DNA of 64,000 nucleotides from CAYQQQ01 sp964420125 (GCA_964420125.1 CAYQQQ010000001.1:248001-312000); one strand, 5' to 3'; counted from the first letter of the stretch, positions 49,901 through 59,815 are shown. Numbers and translations are program-made. Notes: generated by a model not told the origin, from the letters alone.

Positions 49901-50711
49901 CTACTCGGACAGCGGTTGCTTTGGTGCGTCGGCCCGGAAGCGCCACATCGACACCAGCAGGAACACGAGGGCGAACAGCCCGAGCACCGCCAGCTCGGGG
50001 ACGATCGCCACGAACCCCAGCCCGTCGAGGGAGATCTCGTCGAAGCCGCGCACCGCCCAGTACTGGGGGAGCACGGGGGCGATCGTCTGCACCCACTCGG
50101 GGAGCAGTCCCAGCGGCACGAGCGCTCCGGCGAAGCCGCCCATCACCAGGGAGCCGGCGTGGCTGAGGATGATGAACAGGTTGGCGGTGGGCAGCAGGAC
50201 GTACAGCATCAGCGCGTAGGTGGACGCAACGATCGAGATGGCGACCGACAGCGCGAGCCACCCGAGCAGCGACCCCTTCACCTCCATCCCCAGCAGCAGG
50301 CCGCCGGCGAAGGACAGCACGAACATCACCAGCAGGTAGCCGGCCATCACCCGTGACCTTGGCAGCCAGGAGCAACCAGGGCGGCGCGTAGCCGGAGCGG
50401 ATCCGGTCCCACGTGCCGAAGCCGTGCTCGTCGTAGGCGCTCCAGCAGAAGAACGGCAGGTTCACGAAGGCGAACAGCACGCACAGCCCGGCGATGCCGT
50501 GCTCGGTCCCGTTGGACCACGGGTAGCCGTCGATCTGCACCAGGAACTCGATGGCCTCGCCCAGGAAGACCATCATCACCAGGGGCAGGAAGAGCATGGC
50601 GACCCGCAGCGGGGCGAGCCGGCGGGCCAGCAGCAGCTCGAGGCGAACCAGCGCGGCGAACGCACCGAACCAGCCCACAGGGCGTCCCAGGACGGCTCGG
50701 GTGGCGGTCAC
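49901..50711 (-). pseudogene. ABC-2 type permease, second subunit, frameshifted
   Basis: The gene starts at GTG 50711, overlapping the stop of the first permease, and runs in frame to about 50352 (RIRSGYAPPWLLLAAKVT). It then continues in the next frame as VMAGYLLVMFVLSFAGGLLLGMEV to the stop at 49901. Removing one base in the CCC run at 50350-50352 would restore one ~269-residue ABC-2 permease with six helices. This is either a sequencing error, a recent inactivating mutation or, less likely, programmed frameshifting. It is the last gene of the HK/RR/kinase/ABC operon. Confidence 0.75.
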
Positions 50712-51481
50712 CGGTTCTTCGCCTTCTGCTCGTGGGGATCGAAGCGCAGCAGGCCCACCACCGCGAACACCGCAGCGAACACCAGCAGCACCCCGCAAGG
50801 GGCCAGCACCGACGACGCCGGCTCCTTCCACACGAACAGCGACTCGAAGCACTCGACGGTCCACGTGACCGGGGAGAGCAGCTGCAGCGGCTCGGTCCAG
50901 GAGGGGAGGGCCTCGCGGGGAGCGAACGCACCGCCGAGGGCGCCCAGCACCATGGCGCCCATCATGGCGGTGGCCTCGTAGGCGTTCGAGGAGCGGTAGA
51001 AGGCGAACATCATGAAGCCCATCGCGATGGTGCAGGTGACGCTGCACACGATGGTCACCAGCAGCGGCCCGATGCGGCTCAGCGCGGGGAGGCCGAACAG
51101 CGGCTGGGAGATGAGCACGAGGGCGAGGAACTGCACGAAGTGGGCGACCCACGTGGCCGACAGCTTGCCGCCGAGCACCTCGGTCGGGCTGGCGAAGGAG
51201 GAGCGCAACCGGTCCCACACGCCCGTGGAGTAGTCGCGGTACAGGAAGAGCCCGAAGTTGGCCAGCAGCATGATGTTGAACAACGCCGCCTGCCCACCCA
51301 CGGCGAGCTCGGCGCCCGACGCGCCGGCCACACCCATGCGGGCCACCAGCCACGTGCCGAAGGCTCCCTTCAGCACGACGATCAGGCCCAGGGGCATGAG
51401 GGTGAAGGCGATCAACCAGGCGGGCTCCCGACCCATCAGCCGCAGCTCCGTGCCGGCGATGAAGCGCATCCGGATCAGCAC
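50708..51481 (-). CDS. ABC-2 type transporter permease, first subunit
   Basis: 257 residues with six TM helices (e.g. WLIAFTLMPLGLIVVLKGAFG, ALFNIMLLANFGLFLYRDYSTG) and the ABC-2 motif WDRLRSSFASPTEVLGGKLSATW. The C-terminal helix is VLAPCGVLLVFAAVFAVVGLLRF. ABC-2 exporters move drugs, lipids or polysaccharides outward. The GTG start is 7 bp after the ATPase stop, and its own stop overlaps the second permease as GTGA. Confidence 0.88.
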   Translation of the reverse strand: MLIRMRFIAGTELRLMGREPAWLIAFTLMPLGLIVVLKGAFGTWLVARMGVAGASGAELAVGGQAALFNIMLLANFGLFLYRDYSTGVWDRLRSSFASPTEVLGGKLSATWVAHFVQFLALVLISQPLFGLPALSRIGPLLVTIVCSVTCTIAMGFMMFAFYRSSNAYEATAMMGAMVLGALGGAFAPREALPSWTEPLQLLSPVTWTVECFESLFVWKEPASSVLAPCGVLLVFAAVFAVVGLLRFDPHEQKAKNR

Positions 51482-51488
51482 CGCGACC

Positions 51489-52409
51489 TCACACGGTCTC
51501 GCCGGCGGGGAGCTCCCGGCCCGTCAGGCTGAAGAACACGCGGTCCAGCGTGGGCTCGACCACCTCGAGGGAGCAGAGGTGGATCGTGGCCGAACCGAGG
51601 TGCTGGAGGATCGTGGGGAGGTCCTCGGTGGGGTTCTGCACCTCCAGCACCAGCCGCCCGTCCACCCAGTCGTGCGGCCAGGGGAGCGGGGCGAGATCGA
51701 CCTCGCCGGAGAAGCCGAGCTCCACCGTGGCGCTGGCATGTGTGCCCACCAACGCCGCCACGTTCCCCGAAGCGACCTCCCGGCCCTGTTCGATCATCAC
51801 GACCTGGCCGTCGAGCTGCTCGACCTCGTGGAGGTAGTGGGTGGAGTACAGCACCATCGCACCCTCGGCGGCGAGGGAGCGCACCAGCGACAGCACGTTG
51901 GTGCGGGTGACCGGGTCGACTCCCGCCGTGGGCTCGTCGAGCATGATGACGTCGGCGCCTCCCACGAGGGCTGCCGCCACGTGCACTCTGCGCCGCTCCC
52001 CACCGGAGAGCTCCCGCACCGGGCGATCGAGCAGGTCGGTGATCCCCAGGCGCCCGGACAGCTCCGCGATCCGCTCGGCCAGCGGGTCGTGCTGCACCCC
52101 GGCCAACCGCCCGAAGGTCTGGAGGTTCTCCCGGCCGCTGAGCAGCGGGTACAGCGCCTCCGACTGCGCGGCGAAGCCCACCCGTCGCCGCAGGGGCAGC
52201 GAGTCGGGAAGGGACGCTCCGTCCAGGGTCACCCTCCCGGCGTTGAGCGGGGTCAACCCGACGATCGAGGACATCAACGTCGACTTGCCTGCGCCGTTGC
52301 GACCGATCACGCAGCAGATCGACCCGGCCGCCACCGAGAACGACACGCCGTCGAGCGCCGGCTGCGTCGCGCCCGGGTACCACTTCTGGACAGCCTCCAC
52401 CTGCAGCAC
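51489..52409 (-). CDS. ABC transporter ATP-binding protein, DrrA-like
   Basis: 306 residues. Walker A GRNGAGKSTL, signature LSGGERRRVHVAAAL, Walker B VIMLDEPTAGVDP, H loop STHYLHE. The GGERRR form and the AGVDP D-loop are typical of ABC-2/drug-exporter ATPases such as DrrA. A ~90-residue C-terminal extension (VTLGFSGEV-like beta region) fits this group. The GTG start is 3 bp after the kinase stop, so it is in the same operon as the two-component system and the Ser/Thr kinase. Confidence 0.92.
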   Translation of the reverse strand: MLQVEAVQKWYPGATQPALDGVSFSVAAGSICCVIGRNGAGKSTLMSSIVGLTPLNAGRVTLDGASLPDSLPLRRRVGFAAQSEALYPLLSGRENLQTFGRLAGVQHDPLAERIAELSGRLGITDLLDRPVRELSGGERRRVHVAAALVGGADVIMLDEPTAGVDPVTRTNVLSLVRSLAAEGAMVLYSTHYLHEVEQLDGQVVMIEQGREVASGNVAALVGTHASATVELGFSGEVDLAPLPWPHDWVDGRLVLEVQNPTEDLPTILQHLGSATIHLCSLEVVEPTLDRVFFSLTGRELPAGETV

Positions 52410-52412
52410 GGC

Positions 52413-54239
52413 TCAACCTCCGCCGATCTCTTCGAGGCGCTCGAGATAGCTCGCCGCCTCGTTGGGGGCCAGGTCCTGGGTGATCTGGTGGAGGAACGCC
52501 CGGTTGTCGTCCAGCAGGTGGCGGGCGAGCTCGGGGTGCTCGGCCGCCAGGCCCCGCATCATGGACGGGTGCTCGGCGGCGAACAGGTCGGCCACGGCCG
52601 CCGAGCCCGATCGTGGGGTGATCACCTCGATCAGCCATCGGGGGTGCTGCTCCACCAGTTCGAGGAAGTAGTCGCCCTGCACGTGCAGCACGGTGTCGAA
52701 GAGCTGGGCGTCCAGGGCGGTGGCCGCGGCGGGATCGGCGAAGAACGGGGCGTCGGGCCCCTCGATGCTCGTGCGCACGGCATCGGCCAGCTCGATCTGG
52801 GCCGGTTGCCAGCTGCCGACCTCCAGGCCGCACACGGCACGGGAGAGCTCCGACACCGACGACAGGGCGGTGGCGCTGCGCCGGATGTCCTGGGGCAGCG
52901 TGCGCAGGTTCGCCTGCGCACGAGGTGTGGTGCCGGCATCGAGGAACTCGCCGGTGGCCAGGTAGGTGACGGTCTGGGCCACCATCAGATCCCGCACCGC
53001 GCTCTGGCGCAGCGCGGGCGCGACGCCGGCGAAGTACGGCTCGCTGGCGATCAGCCGACCCAGCGGTGCGATGGCGGCGGCGAGCTCCTCGGGAAGCCCC
53101 TTGAGCGAGTCGCGGACCGCGGTGGCCGAGTGCCCCCCGGCCACGATCCCTCGACGGGCTTCGCCCATGGCACCGCTGATCTCCCGATTGGTGGCGGTGA
53201 CGGCATCGCACCACTGGTCCTGCGGCGTGACCACCAGACGGGCTTCGGGCTCCTGCGACTCCCCCAGCCTCCACACCGCCAGCAACAGCACCAGCGCCAC
53301 CCCGAGAGCGGCGAGCGCGATCGGGGTCCGGCTCGGCTCGGCGGTCGCCACCACCGGGACAGACGGGCCCGGTGCGTCGAGCAGCGACCGCACCTCGGAT
53401 GCCGGGGGTCGGTCCTGGGGATCCGGTCGCAGGCAGAGCTCGATCACCTCTCGCAGCCGCTCCGCGGCCGGGCCCTCGAACCCCTCGGGCGGGTCCCAGG
53501 TCCACCGTCGTCCCACCGACAGATCGAGGACTGCAGCCGACAGCTTCGTCGTCGGCCGTCCCTGAGGGTCCCGTTGCGGGCCGTGCACCGCCGACCACAG
53601 CGTGGCGCCGAGACCCCAGACGTCGGCGGCTGCGGTGGGGTGCGCACCCTCCAGCACCTCGGGGGCGATGTACACCAGCGTCCCGCGGGTGACGTCCAAC
53701 GTCGGGGGGACGGAGCCCAGCTGCTGGGCGATCCCGAAGTCGCTGAGTCGGACGCCGCCATCAGCTGCCAGCAGCACGTTGGCGGGCTTGAGGTCGCAGT
53801 GCACCATCCCTGCGGCGTGGACCGCGCACACCGCGTCGGTGAGCTGCCGGGCGATGGCGAGCAGCTCGGCCGCGGGGATCATGTGCCGGTCGCGACGGGC
53901 TGCCAGGTTCGTCGGCGCGTACTCCATCGAGACCCAGAGGTGGCCGCCGGCGGTCACTCCGGCGTCGAAGAGCTCGGCGATGTGCGGATGGCCCGCCACC
54001 AGCGCGTGCGAGCGCACCTCGTGGGCATCCGAAGGGGAGCTCAACATCAGCGGAGTCGGGTGGACCTTGATGGCGACCTCACGTCCCAACGACCGCTGGA
54101 CCCCGCGGAAGACCAGCGACGCGGACGACGCCGAGATGAGGGTCACCCGGTCGAAGCGCTCGGCGAGGCTGGGCTCCACCAGCGCCGCCAGCGCCCGGTA
54201 CCGATGCGGTTGTGTGCCGCTGCCGGCGATCGCTCCCAC
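52413..54239 (-). CDS. Ser/Thr protein kinase with TM and extracytoplasmic domain
   Basis: 608 residues. Kinase domain at ~30-290: the ATP-anchoring Lys is in REVAIKVH (K58), the catalytic loop is MVHCDLKPANVLL (HCD in place of HRD), then LSDFGIAQQ and GTLVYIAPEVLEG. The glycine-rich loop is degenerate, LISASSASLVF with no GxGxxG. A TM helix (ALAALGVALVLLLAVW) at ~320 leads to a ~270-residue helical extracytoplasmic domain. GTG 54239 is favoured because GGAGG lies 8 nt upstream; ATG 54299 would overlap the regulator gene. It sits between a two-component system and an ABC exporter, which it may phosphorylate or regulate. Confidence 0.85.
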   Translation of the reverse strand: MGAIAGSGTQPHRYRALAALVEPSLAERFDRVTLISASSASLVFRGVQRSLGREVAIKVHPTPLMLSSPSDAHEVRSHALVAGHPHIAELFDAGVTAGGHLWVSMEYAPTNLAARRDRHMIPAAELLAIARQLTDAVCAVHAAGMVHCDLKPANVLLAADGGVRLSDFGIAQQLGSVPPTLDVTRGTLVYIAPEVLEGAHPTAAADVWGLGATLWSAVHGPQRDPQGRPTTKLSAAVLDLSVGRRWTWDPPEGFEGPAAERLREVIELCLRPDPQDRPPASEVRSLLDAPGPSVPVVATAEPSRTPIALAALGVALVLLLAVWRLGESQEPEARLVVTPQDQWCDAVTATNREISGAMGEARRGIVAGGHSATAVRDSLKGLPEELAAAIAPLGRLIASEPYFAGVAPALRQSAVRDLMVAQTVTYLATGEFLDAGTTPRAQANLRTLPQDIRRSATALSSVSELSRAVCGLEVGSWQPAQIELADAVRTSIEGPDAPFFADPAAATALDAQLFDTVLHVQGDYFLELVEQHPRWLIEVITPRSGSAAVADLFAAEHPSMMRGLAAEHPELARHLLDDNRAFLHQITQDLAPNEAASYLERLEEIGGG

Positions 54240-54273
54240 GTCGTCATCCTCCGCCCCAGAAGCGGGAAGTATG

Positions 54274-54969
54274 TCACACGGCGTCGCGAGGTCCGCCATC
54301 GGGCGGGCGGGCCGCCCCGGGACGCACCAGAGCGGTCTCGTAGGCGACGACCACCGCCTGGACGCGGTCGCGCACCCCGAGCTTGGTCAGCAGACGGCTG
54401 ACGTGGGTCTTGACGGTGGCCTCCCCGATGATCATCTCCTCGGCGATCTCGCGGTTGTTGAGCCCCTGGGCCACCAGCACCAGCACCTCCCGCTCACGCT
54501 CGGTGAGCTCCGCGGGCAGGGTGGGCGACGGCTCCGGTGCCGTCTGCTCTGCGAAGGCCTCGATCAGGCGGCGCGTCACCCCTGGCGACAGCAGCGCGTC
54601 GCCCCGGTCGATCACCCGCACCGCGGCGACCAGGTCGGCAGCCGGGGTGTCCTTCAACAGGTAGCCGCTGGCCCCGGCGCGCACCGCGGCGTACACGTAC
54701 TCGTCCAGGTCGAAGGTGGTGAGCACCAGCACGCGCGTGGGGCAGTCGCCGTCCGCAGCGATCTGCCGAGTCGCCTCGATGCCGTCCAGCACCGGCATGC
54801 GCACGTCCATCAGCACCACGTCGGGTCTGGTCCGGCGGCACAGCTCCACGCCCTCACGGCCGTCGGCCGCCACACCCACCACATCGAGGTCGGGCTGCGC
54901 CTCGAGGATCATGGAGAACCCGTCGCGCATCAGCGCCTGGTCGTCCACGATCGCCACGCGGACGGTCAT
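54274..54969 (-). CDS. NarL/LuxR-type response regulator
   Basis: 231 residues. Receiver with D9/D10, phospho-acceptor D55 in VVLMDVRMPVLDG, T in VLVLTTFD and K in YLLKDTPA. LuxR helix-turn-helix at ~155-215: LTEREREVLVLVAQGLNNREIAEEMIIGEATVKTHVSRLLTKLG. The ATG overlaps the kinase stop (ATGA). Such HisKA_3/NarL pairs in actinobacteria often control neighbouring ABC transporters. Confidence 0.94.
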   Translation of the reverse strand: MTVRVAIVDDQALMRDGFSMILEAQPDLDVVGVAADGREGVELCRRTRPDVVLMDVRMPVLDGIEATRQIAADGDCPTRVLVLTTFDLDEYVYAAVRAGASGYLLKDTPAADLVAAVRVIDRGDALLSPGVTRRLIEAFAEQTAPEPSPTLPAELTEREREVLVLVAQGLNNREIAEEMIIGEATVKTHVSRLLTKLGVRDRVQAVVVAYETALVRPGAARPPDGGPRDAV

Positions 54970-56225
54970 GGCCGAGTCCCCGTCGAAGGCGCTCCCGCGA
55001 CTCCCGGCTGCGAGCGGTCGGTGCCCGACACACCTTCGGCGTGCTGGACCGGCAGGCCGGCGCGCACGCGGTAGCCCCCGCCGGCATGCGGACCGGCGCT
55101 CAGCGTCCCTCCGTAGATCGCCACCCGCTCCCGCATGCCGATGAGTCCGTGGCCCGATCCGGGGCCGAACAGCGAGGTGACCGCACCCCGGCCGTCATCG
55201 GTCACCTCGACCACCAGCTCATCCGGCTCGTAGGTGAGCCGCACCCGCGCGGTGGCCGAGCCACCTGCGTGCTTGAGCACGTTGGTCAGCGCCTCCTGCA
55301 CGATCCGGTACGCCGCCAGCTCCACACCCGGAGGCAGGTCGCGCCGTTCTCCCACGACGACCAGCTCGGTGGTGACCCCGCTGGCGGAGGCCTCCACCAC
55401 GGCATCGGCCACCTCGGCGAGTCCCGGCTGCGGGGACAGCGAGGCCGTCTCCCCCCTGCCGTCGCGCAGCACGCCGAGCATCCGGCGAAGCTCTCCCAGC
55501 GACTCCCGTCCCACGGCTTCGATGCGGGCGAACACGTCCGCCGCCCGGTCGGGGTCGGTGTGCACGATCGCCTGGCCGGCGGCGGCCTGCACGGCGATGA
55601 CGCTCATGCCGTGGGCCACCACGTCGTGCATCTCTCTGGCGATGCGAGCCCGTTCGCTGGCCACCGCGCGCTCGGCCTCGGCCACCCGATCGGCCTCGGC
55701 GAGCGCGGCGCGTCGTTCGCTGTCGACGAAGATCCGCTCCCGGTTGCGCATCACCACCCCTGCCGCGATGCCTGCCGCCAGGAAGGCGGCCATGCTGACC
55801 GCCGTGAGCAGCTCGTAGCCCTCCGGCAGGTCGAACACGGTCAGGCTGGCCACCGCGAGGAGGGTGCCGGAGGAGGTGACGACCGCGACCCATGCGAGGC
55901 GACGGTCCTCCGAGTAGGCGGCCGCCGAGTAGAGGGCGGGCAAGCCGATGAGCGAGAGCAGCGAGGCGTAGCCGAGCAGCCAGAACACCGACACGAGCAC
56001 CGTCACCACCGCCAGCACCGTGACCGGGGCCCTGCGACGCCACACCAGGGCGAGCGCGGCGAGCACCACGATGCCGTAGGCCAGCGCGTCGGCGGGGCGC
56101 TCGCCGGGTGGCGGATCCGCCGACTCGGCGACCACGCCGATCAACGAGAACGTACCGAGCAGGACGGCGATCACCACGTCGACCGCCGTGCGTGGGTCGA
56201 CTGCCGAACGAGGCGTGAGGTTCAC
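54966..56225 (-). CDS. Sensor histidine kinase, HisKA_3 type
   Basis: 419 residues. Four to six N-terminal TM helices (residues ~15-180) with short loops form the sensor. Then the dimerisation helix has phospho-acceptor His in IAREMHDVVAHGMSVIAVQA, and the ATPase domain has YRIVQEALTNVLKHAGG, VTDDGRG and GHGLIGMRERVAIYGG. This is the LiaS/DesK/NarX-like class common in actinobacteria for envelope stress. The GTG start follows GAGGGG, and a TACTGT -10 is at 56260-56255. It diverges from the ABC/FtsX operon. Confidence 0.92.
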   Translation of the reverse strand: MNLTPRSAVDPRTAVDVVIAVLLGTFSLIGVVAESADPPPGERPADALAYGIVVLAALALVWRRRAPVTVLAVVTVLVSVFWLLGYASLLSLIGLPALYSAAAYSEDRRLAWVAVVTSSGTLLAVASLTVFDLPEGYELLTAVSMAAFLAAGIAAGVVMRNRERIFVDSERRAALAEADRVAEAERAVASERARIAREMHDVVAHGMSVIAVQAAAGQAIVHTDPDRAADVFARIEAVGRESLGELRRMLGVLRDGRGETASLSPQPGLAEVADAVVEASASGVTTELVVVGERRDLPPGVELAAYRIVQEALTNVLKHAGGSATARVRLTYEPDELVVEVTDDGRGAVTSLFGPGSGHGLIGMRERVAIYGGTLSAGPHAGGGYRVRAGLPVQHAEGVSGTDRSQPGVAGAPSTGTRP

Positions 56226-56474
56226 GTGCCCCTCGGTGACCGGGCCATGGGTCGACAGTACCGTGCGCCACCCCACGGGTCGTCCGCCGCTCGGAGGATG
56301 CGCCGTCCACCTGCAGGCGGACCCGGACCCTCGCCGGTGCCCGCCGAGGAGCCCTCTCGTCGTGCGAGCTCGATCAGCCCGAAGGGGGACGCATGATCAC
56401 GCTCTGGCCGGACGACGGCGAGCCCCGCCATCCGTACGGTCGAGGAGCATCCCCGACCGATCGAGGTGACGACG

Positions 56475-57254
56475 ATGACCGTCCTCCAGGTTCCCCCCGA
56501 GCACCAGTCCACCACCCACCCCCGCACCGGAGCCGTCGCGGCATCGGCCCGGGCGGCCACCAGGGTCTACGGCGCCGGTGACACCCGCGTCGTGGCACTC
56601 GACGACGTCGACGTCGACTTCACCAGCGGTGCCCTCACCGCCATCATGGGTCCGTCCGGATCCGGCAAGTCCACCCTCATGCACTGCATGGCCGGGCTGG
56701 ACCGGCTGACCGCCGGCACGGTCACCGTGGGTTCGCTGGACATCTCCCGCGCCACCGAGCAGCAGCTCACGCTCCTGCGACGCGACCACCTCGGGTTCGT
56801 CTTCCAGGCGTTCAACCTGGTGCCGACGCTGACGGCGCTGGAGAACATCACCCTCCCCATGGACCTGGCGGGCCGGCGGCCGGACCGGGAGTGGCTCGAC
56901 CTGGTGGTGCGCACCGTGGGGCTCACCCAGCGCCTCCGCCATCGCCCCGGCGAGCTGTCGGGCGGTCAGCAGCAGCGGGTGGCGGTGGCCCGGGCCCTGG
57001 CCAACCGACCACAGGTCGTCTTCGCGGACGAGCCCACCGGCAACCTCGACAGCACCACGGGTGCCGAGATCCTCGCCTTCATGCGCCACGCCGTCCGAGA
57101 GATGGGCCAGACCATCGTCATGGTCACCCACGACCCGGTGGCCGCCAGCTACGCGGATCGCGTCGTGTTCCTCGCCGACGGCCGCATCACCGACGAGCTC
57201 GACCGACCCAGCGCGGATGCAGTGCTGGACCGGATGCGGCAGCTCAGCCGCTGA
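56475..57254 (+). CDS. ABC transporter ATP-binding protein, MacB/BceA type
   Basis: 259 residues. Walker A GPSGSGKSTLMH, Q loop FVFQAFNLVPTLTALENI, signature LSGGQQQRVAVARAL, Walker B VVFADEPTGNLD, H loop VTHD. The start is ATG 56475, with GAGGTGA just upstream; the GTG at 56466 lies inside that site. A possible -10 TACGGT is at 56435-56440. Together with the FtsX permease and the divergent HisKA_3/NarL pair this has the layout of a peptide-antibiotic resistance or envelope-stress module. Confidence 0.92.
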   Translation: MTVLQVPPEHQSTTHPRTGAVAASARAATRVYGAGDTRVVALDDVDVDFTSGALTAIMGPSGSGKSTLMHCMAGLDRLTAGTVTVGSLDISRATEQQLTLLRRDHLGFVFQAFNLVPTLTALENITLPMDLAGRRPDREWLDLVVRTVGLTQRLRHRPGELSGGQQQRVAVARALANRPQVVFADEPTGNLDSTTGAEILAFMRHAVREMGQTIVMVTHDPVAASYADRVVFLADGRITDELDRPSADAVLDRMRQLSR

Positions 57255-57289
57255 CCCGCGCCAAACGGACGAACGACAGGAGCCAGATC

Positions 57290-59815
57290 ATGATCCGTCT
57301 CACGCTCAGGAACCTCCGGGCCAACAAGGTCCGCGTGGCGCTCACCACCTTCGGGGTGGTGCTCGCCGTCAGCTTCGTGGTGTCGGCCTTCGTGCTGGGC
57401 GACGGCCTCCGCAGCAGCTTCACCACGGTCTCCGAGGACATCACCGCCGGCGTCGACCTCGAGGTCCGCTCGGCGGCCGACCTGGGGGAGGCCCCGCCGC
57501 TCCCCGCGACCGCCGTGGACGTCGTCGCCGGCGTCGAGGGCGTCGCCAACGCCGTGGCCGACATCTCCGCCCCCGCCGACGCCGTGCGCCCCATCCCTGC
57601 CGACGGCGAGCCCATCACCACCGAGGGCCCCCCACAGCTCGGGTTCAACTGGATCGACGACGAGCAGCTGAGCGCCTTCACCCTCGTCGACGGAGAGGCC
57701 CCCGGACCCGGCGAGTTCACCGTCGACGTCGACTCGGCCGACGCGCACGGCTTCGTGATCGGCGACACCTACCAGGTGATGGTGCCGGGAGGCACGACGC
57801 AGCTCCGGCTGTCGGGCACGTCGTCCTTCGGCCCGGACAACGCCACCCTCGGTGCGGTCCTCATGCAGATGAACACCGCCGAGGCATCCGCGTTGTTCGG
57901 CATCGACGGGGTGAGCGCGGTCAAGGTGCGACTGGCCGACGGCGCCGCCGCCGACGAGGTGGAAGCCGCCATCGCCGACGCGGTGCCCGGGGCCGAGGTG
58001 GTCGACAGGGCCACGGTGCTCGAGGAGACGACCTCGGACTTCACCGAGGAGATCGACATCGTCGGCAACATCCTGCTGGGCTTCGGCGGCGTCGCGCTGT
58101 TCGTGTCGATCTTCCTCATCTACAACACCTTCGCCATCGTGGTCGGCCAGCGCACCCGCGAGCTCGCCCTGCTGCGGACCGTCGGCGCCGGCCCCCGCCA
58201 GGTGCGTCGCTCCGTGATGGTGGAAGCGCTGGCCATGGGGGCGCTCGCCTCCGTCGGGGGGATCGCCGCGGGCATGGCGATCGCCGAGGGGCTCGAGGCC
58301 CTCTTCGGGGCGATGGGCGCCGAGCTCGTCGAGCACCCGACGATCGTGGCGGCACGTACCGTCGTCGCCGCCGTGGTCGTCGGCGTCGGGGTGACGGTCC
58401 TGGCCGCCGCCGGGCCTGCCCGACGAGCCGCCACGGTGCCGCCGGTCGCCGCGCTCACCGGTGAGCTCGAGACGGTCGCCGGCGGATCCCGCACCCGCGT
58501 GCAGGTGGCCCTGGGGCTGCTCGCCGCAGGCTCGGTGGCTGGCGTCGTCGGGTTGACCGGGGCAGGACCCGCCGCCGTCACGGTGGTCACGTTGTCGCTG
58601 GGCACCGTCTCGGTGTTCGTGGGGGTCGCCCTGCTCAGCCCGCTGGCGGTCGGCCACGTCACCGCCGTGCTCGGCTGGCCGCTGTGCAGGCTCGCCGGGA
58701 CCACGGGTCGCCTGGCGCGCCACAACGCGGCACGCAACCCTCGCCGAACCGCCACCACCGCTGCGGCCCTGATGATCGGCCTCGCCCTCGTGTGCACGGC
58801 GCTCGTCGTGGGTGAGTCGGTGAAGTCCGCCATCTCCACCACCTACGAAGACGCCACCCGGGCCGACTACTACGTCTCGGACCAGCTGGAGGAGGTGACC
58901 TTCCCCGCCGGGCTCCCCGCCGAGCTCGGCCAGGCAGACGGCGTGGACGCGGTCACGGGCTTCACGTACCTCGACGCACGCGTCGACGGCACGGTCACCG
59001 GCGTGATCGGCCTCGATCTCGACCAGGTGGAGGACCTCCTCGACCTCGGAATCCAGCGAGGCGACCTCGACCCCGGGGTCCCCAACCCGGTCGTGATCTC
59101 CGCCGCCGAGGCAGCTGCCACCGGCACTCGACTCGGCGACGAGGTGGCCCTCGAGCTCGCCGGAGGCACCGAGGTCCGGGCCACCGTCGCGGCGGTGTTC
59201 GACGAGCAGTCGGTGCTGACCGAGGACTACCTGGTCGACCGCGGCGTGCTGGACGCGGCCGGGGTGCCAGAAGCTCCCGAGTGGCTCGCCGTGGCCCTTG
59301 ACGAGGGGACACCGGTTGCCTCGGTCGAGGCGCTGGTGGGCGAGCTGTCCACACGGTTCCCCTACGCCGAGGTGGAGACCGCCGAGGAGTTCGCCGAGCG
59401 GATGGGCGCCATGGTCGACGACCTCCTCACGATGGTCAACGTGATGGTCGCCCTCGCCGTGGTGATCGCCCTCATCGGCATCGCCAACACGCTGGCGCTG
59501 TCGGTGTTCGAGCGCACCCGCGAGCTCGGCCTGATCCGGGCGGTGGGCATGACCCGCCGCCAGCTCCGCCGGATGGTCCGGATGGAGGCGTCCCTCGTGG
59601 CGGGCTTCGGCAGCGTCCTGGGCATCGGTCTGGGGCTGCTGTTCGGCGCCGGCGTGGTGGCCGCCCTCCCCGCGTCGGTCGCCGCCGGTGTGGCGGTGCC
59701 CTTCGGCCGGATCGCGTCGGTGGCCGCGGTGGCCGTGCTCGCCGGCGTGGTCGCCGCCTGGCTCCCCGCTCGACGCGCCGGCCGTCTCGACGTGCTCCAG
59801 GCCATCGCCCACTGA
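57290..59815 (+). CDS. FtsX-like ABC permease, large duplicated form
   Basis: 841 residues. Two MacB-periplasmic-core/FtsX modules in tandem: TM1 at ~17-40 (VALTTFGVVLAVSFVVSAFVLG), an extracytoplasmic domain, three helices including GGVALFVSIFLIYNTFAIVVGQRTRELALLRTVGA, then a second set ending with the repeated pattern LALSVFERTRELGLIRAVGMTRRQLRRMVRMEA. Ten TM helices in all, as in antibiotic-resistance permeases of actinobacteria. AGGAG lies 8 nt before the ATG. It pairs with the ATPase upstream (35-bp gap). Confidence 0.92.
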   Translation: MIRLTLRNLRANKVRVALTTFGVVLAVSFVVSAFVLGDGLRSSFTTVSEDITAGVDLEVRSAADLGEAPPLPATAVDVVAGVEGVANAVADISAPADAVRPIPADGEPITTEGPPQLGFNWIDDEQLSAFTLVDGEAPGPGEFTVDVDSADAHGFVIGDTYQVMVPGGTTQLRLSGTSSFGPDNATLGAVLMQMNTAEASALFGIDGVSAVKVRLADGAAADEVEAAIADAVPGAEVVDRATVLEETTSDFTEEIDIVGNILLGFGGVALFVSIFLIYNTFAIVVGQRTRELALLRTVGAGPRQVRRSVMVEALAMGALASVGGIAAGMAIAEGLEALFGAMGAELVEHPTIVAARTVVAAVVVGVGVTVLAAAGPARRAATVPPVAALTGELETVAGGSRTRVQVALGLLAAGSVAGVVGLTGAGPAAVTVVTLSLGTVSVFVGVALLSPLAVGHVTAVLGWPLCRLAGTTGRLARHNAARNPRRTATTAAALMIGLALVCTALVVGESVKSAISTTYEDATRADYYVSDQLEEVTFPAGLPAELGQADGVDAVTGFTYLDARVDGTVTGVIGLDLDQVEDLLDLGIQRGDLDPGVPNPVVISAAEAAATGTRLGDEVALELAGGTEVRATVAAVFDEQSVLTEDYLVDRGVLDAAGVPEAPEWLAVALDEGTPVASVEALVGELSTRFPYAEVETAEEFAERMGAMVDDLLTMVNVMVALAVVIALIGIANTLALSVFERTRELGLIRAVGMTRRQLRRMVRMEASLVAGFGSVLGIGLGLLFGAGVVAALPASVAAGVAVPFGRIASVAAVAVLAGVVAAWLPARRAGRLDVLQAIAH

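Noticed and set aside
50345..50360. Programmed ribosomal frameshift in the ABC-2 permease
   Set aside because: No slippery heptamer or downstream structure is evident; a simple one-base error or mutation is more likely.
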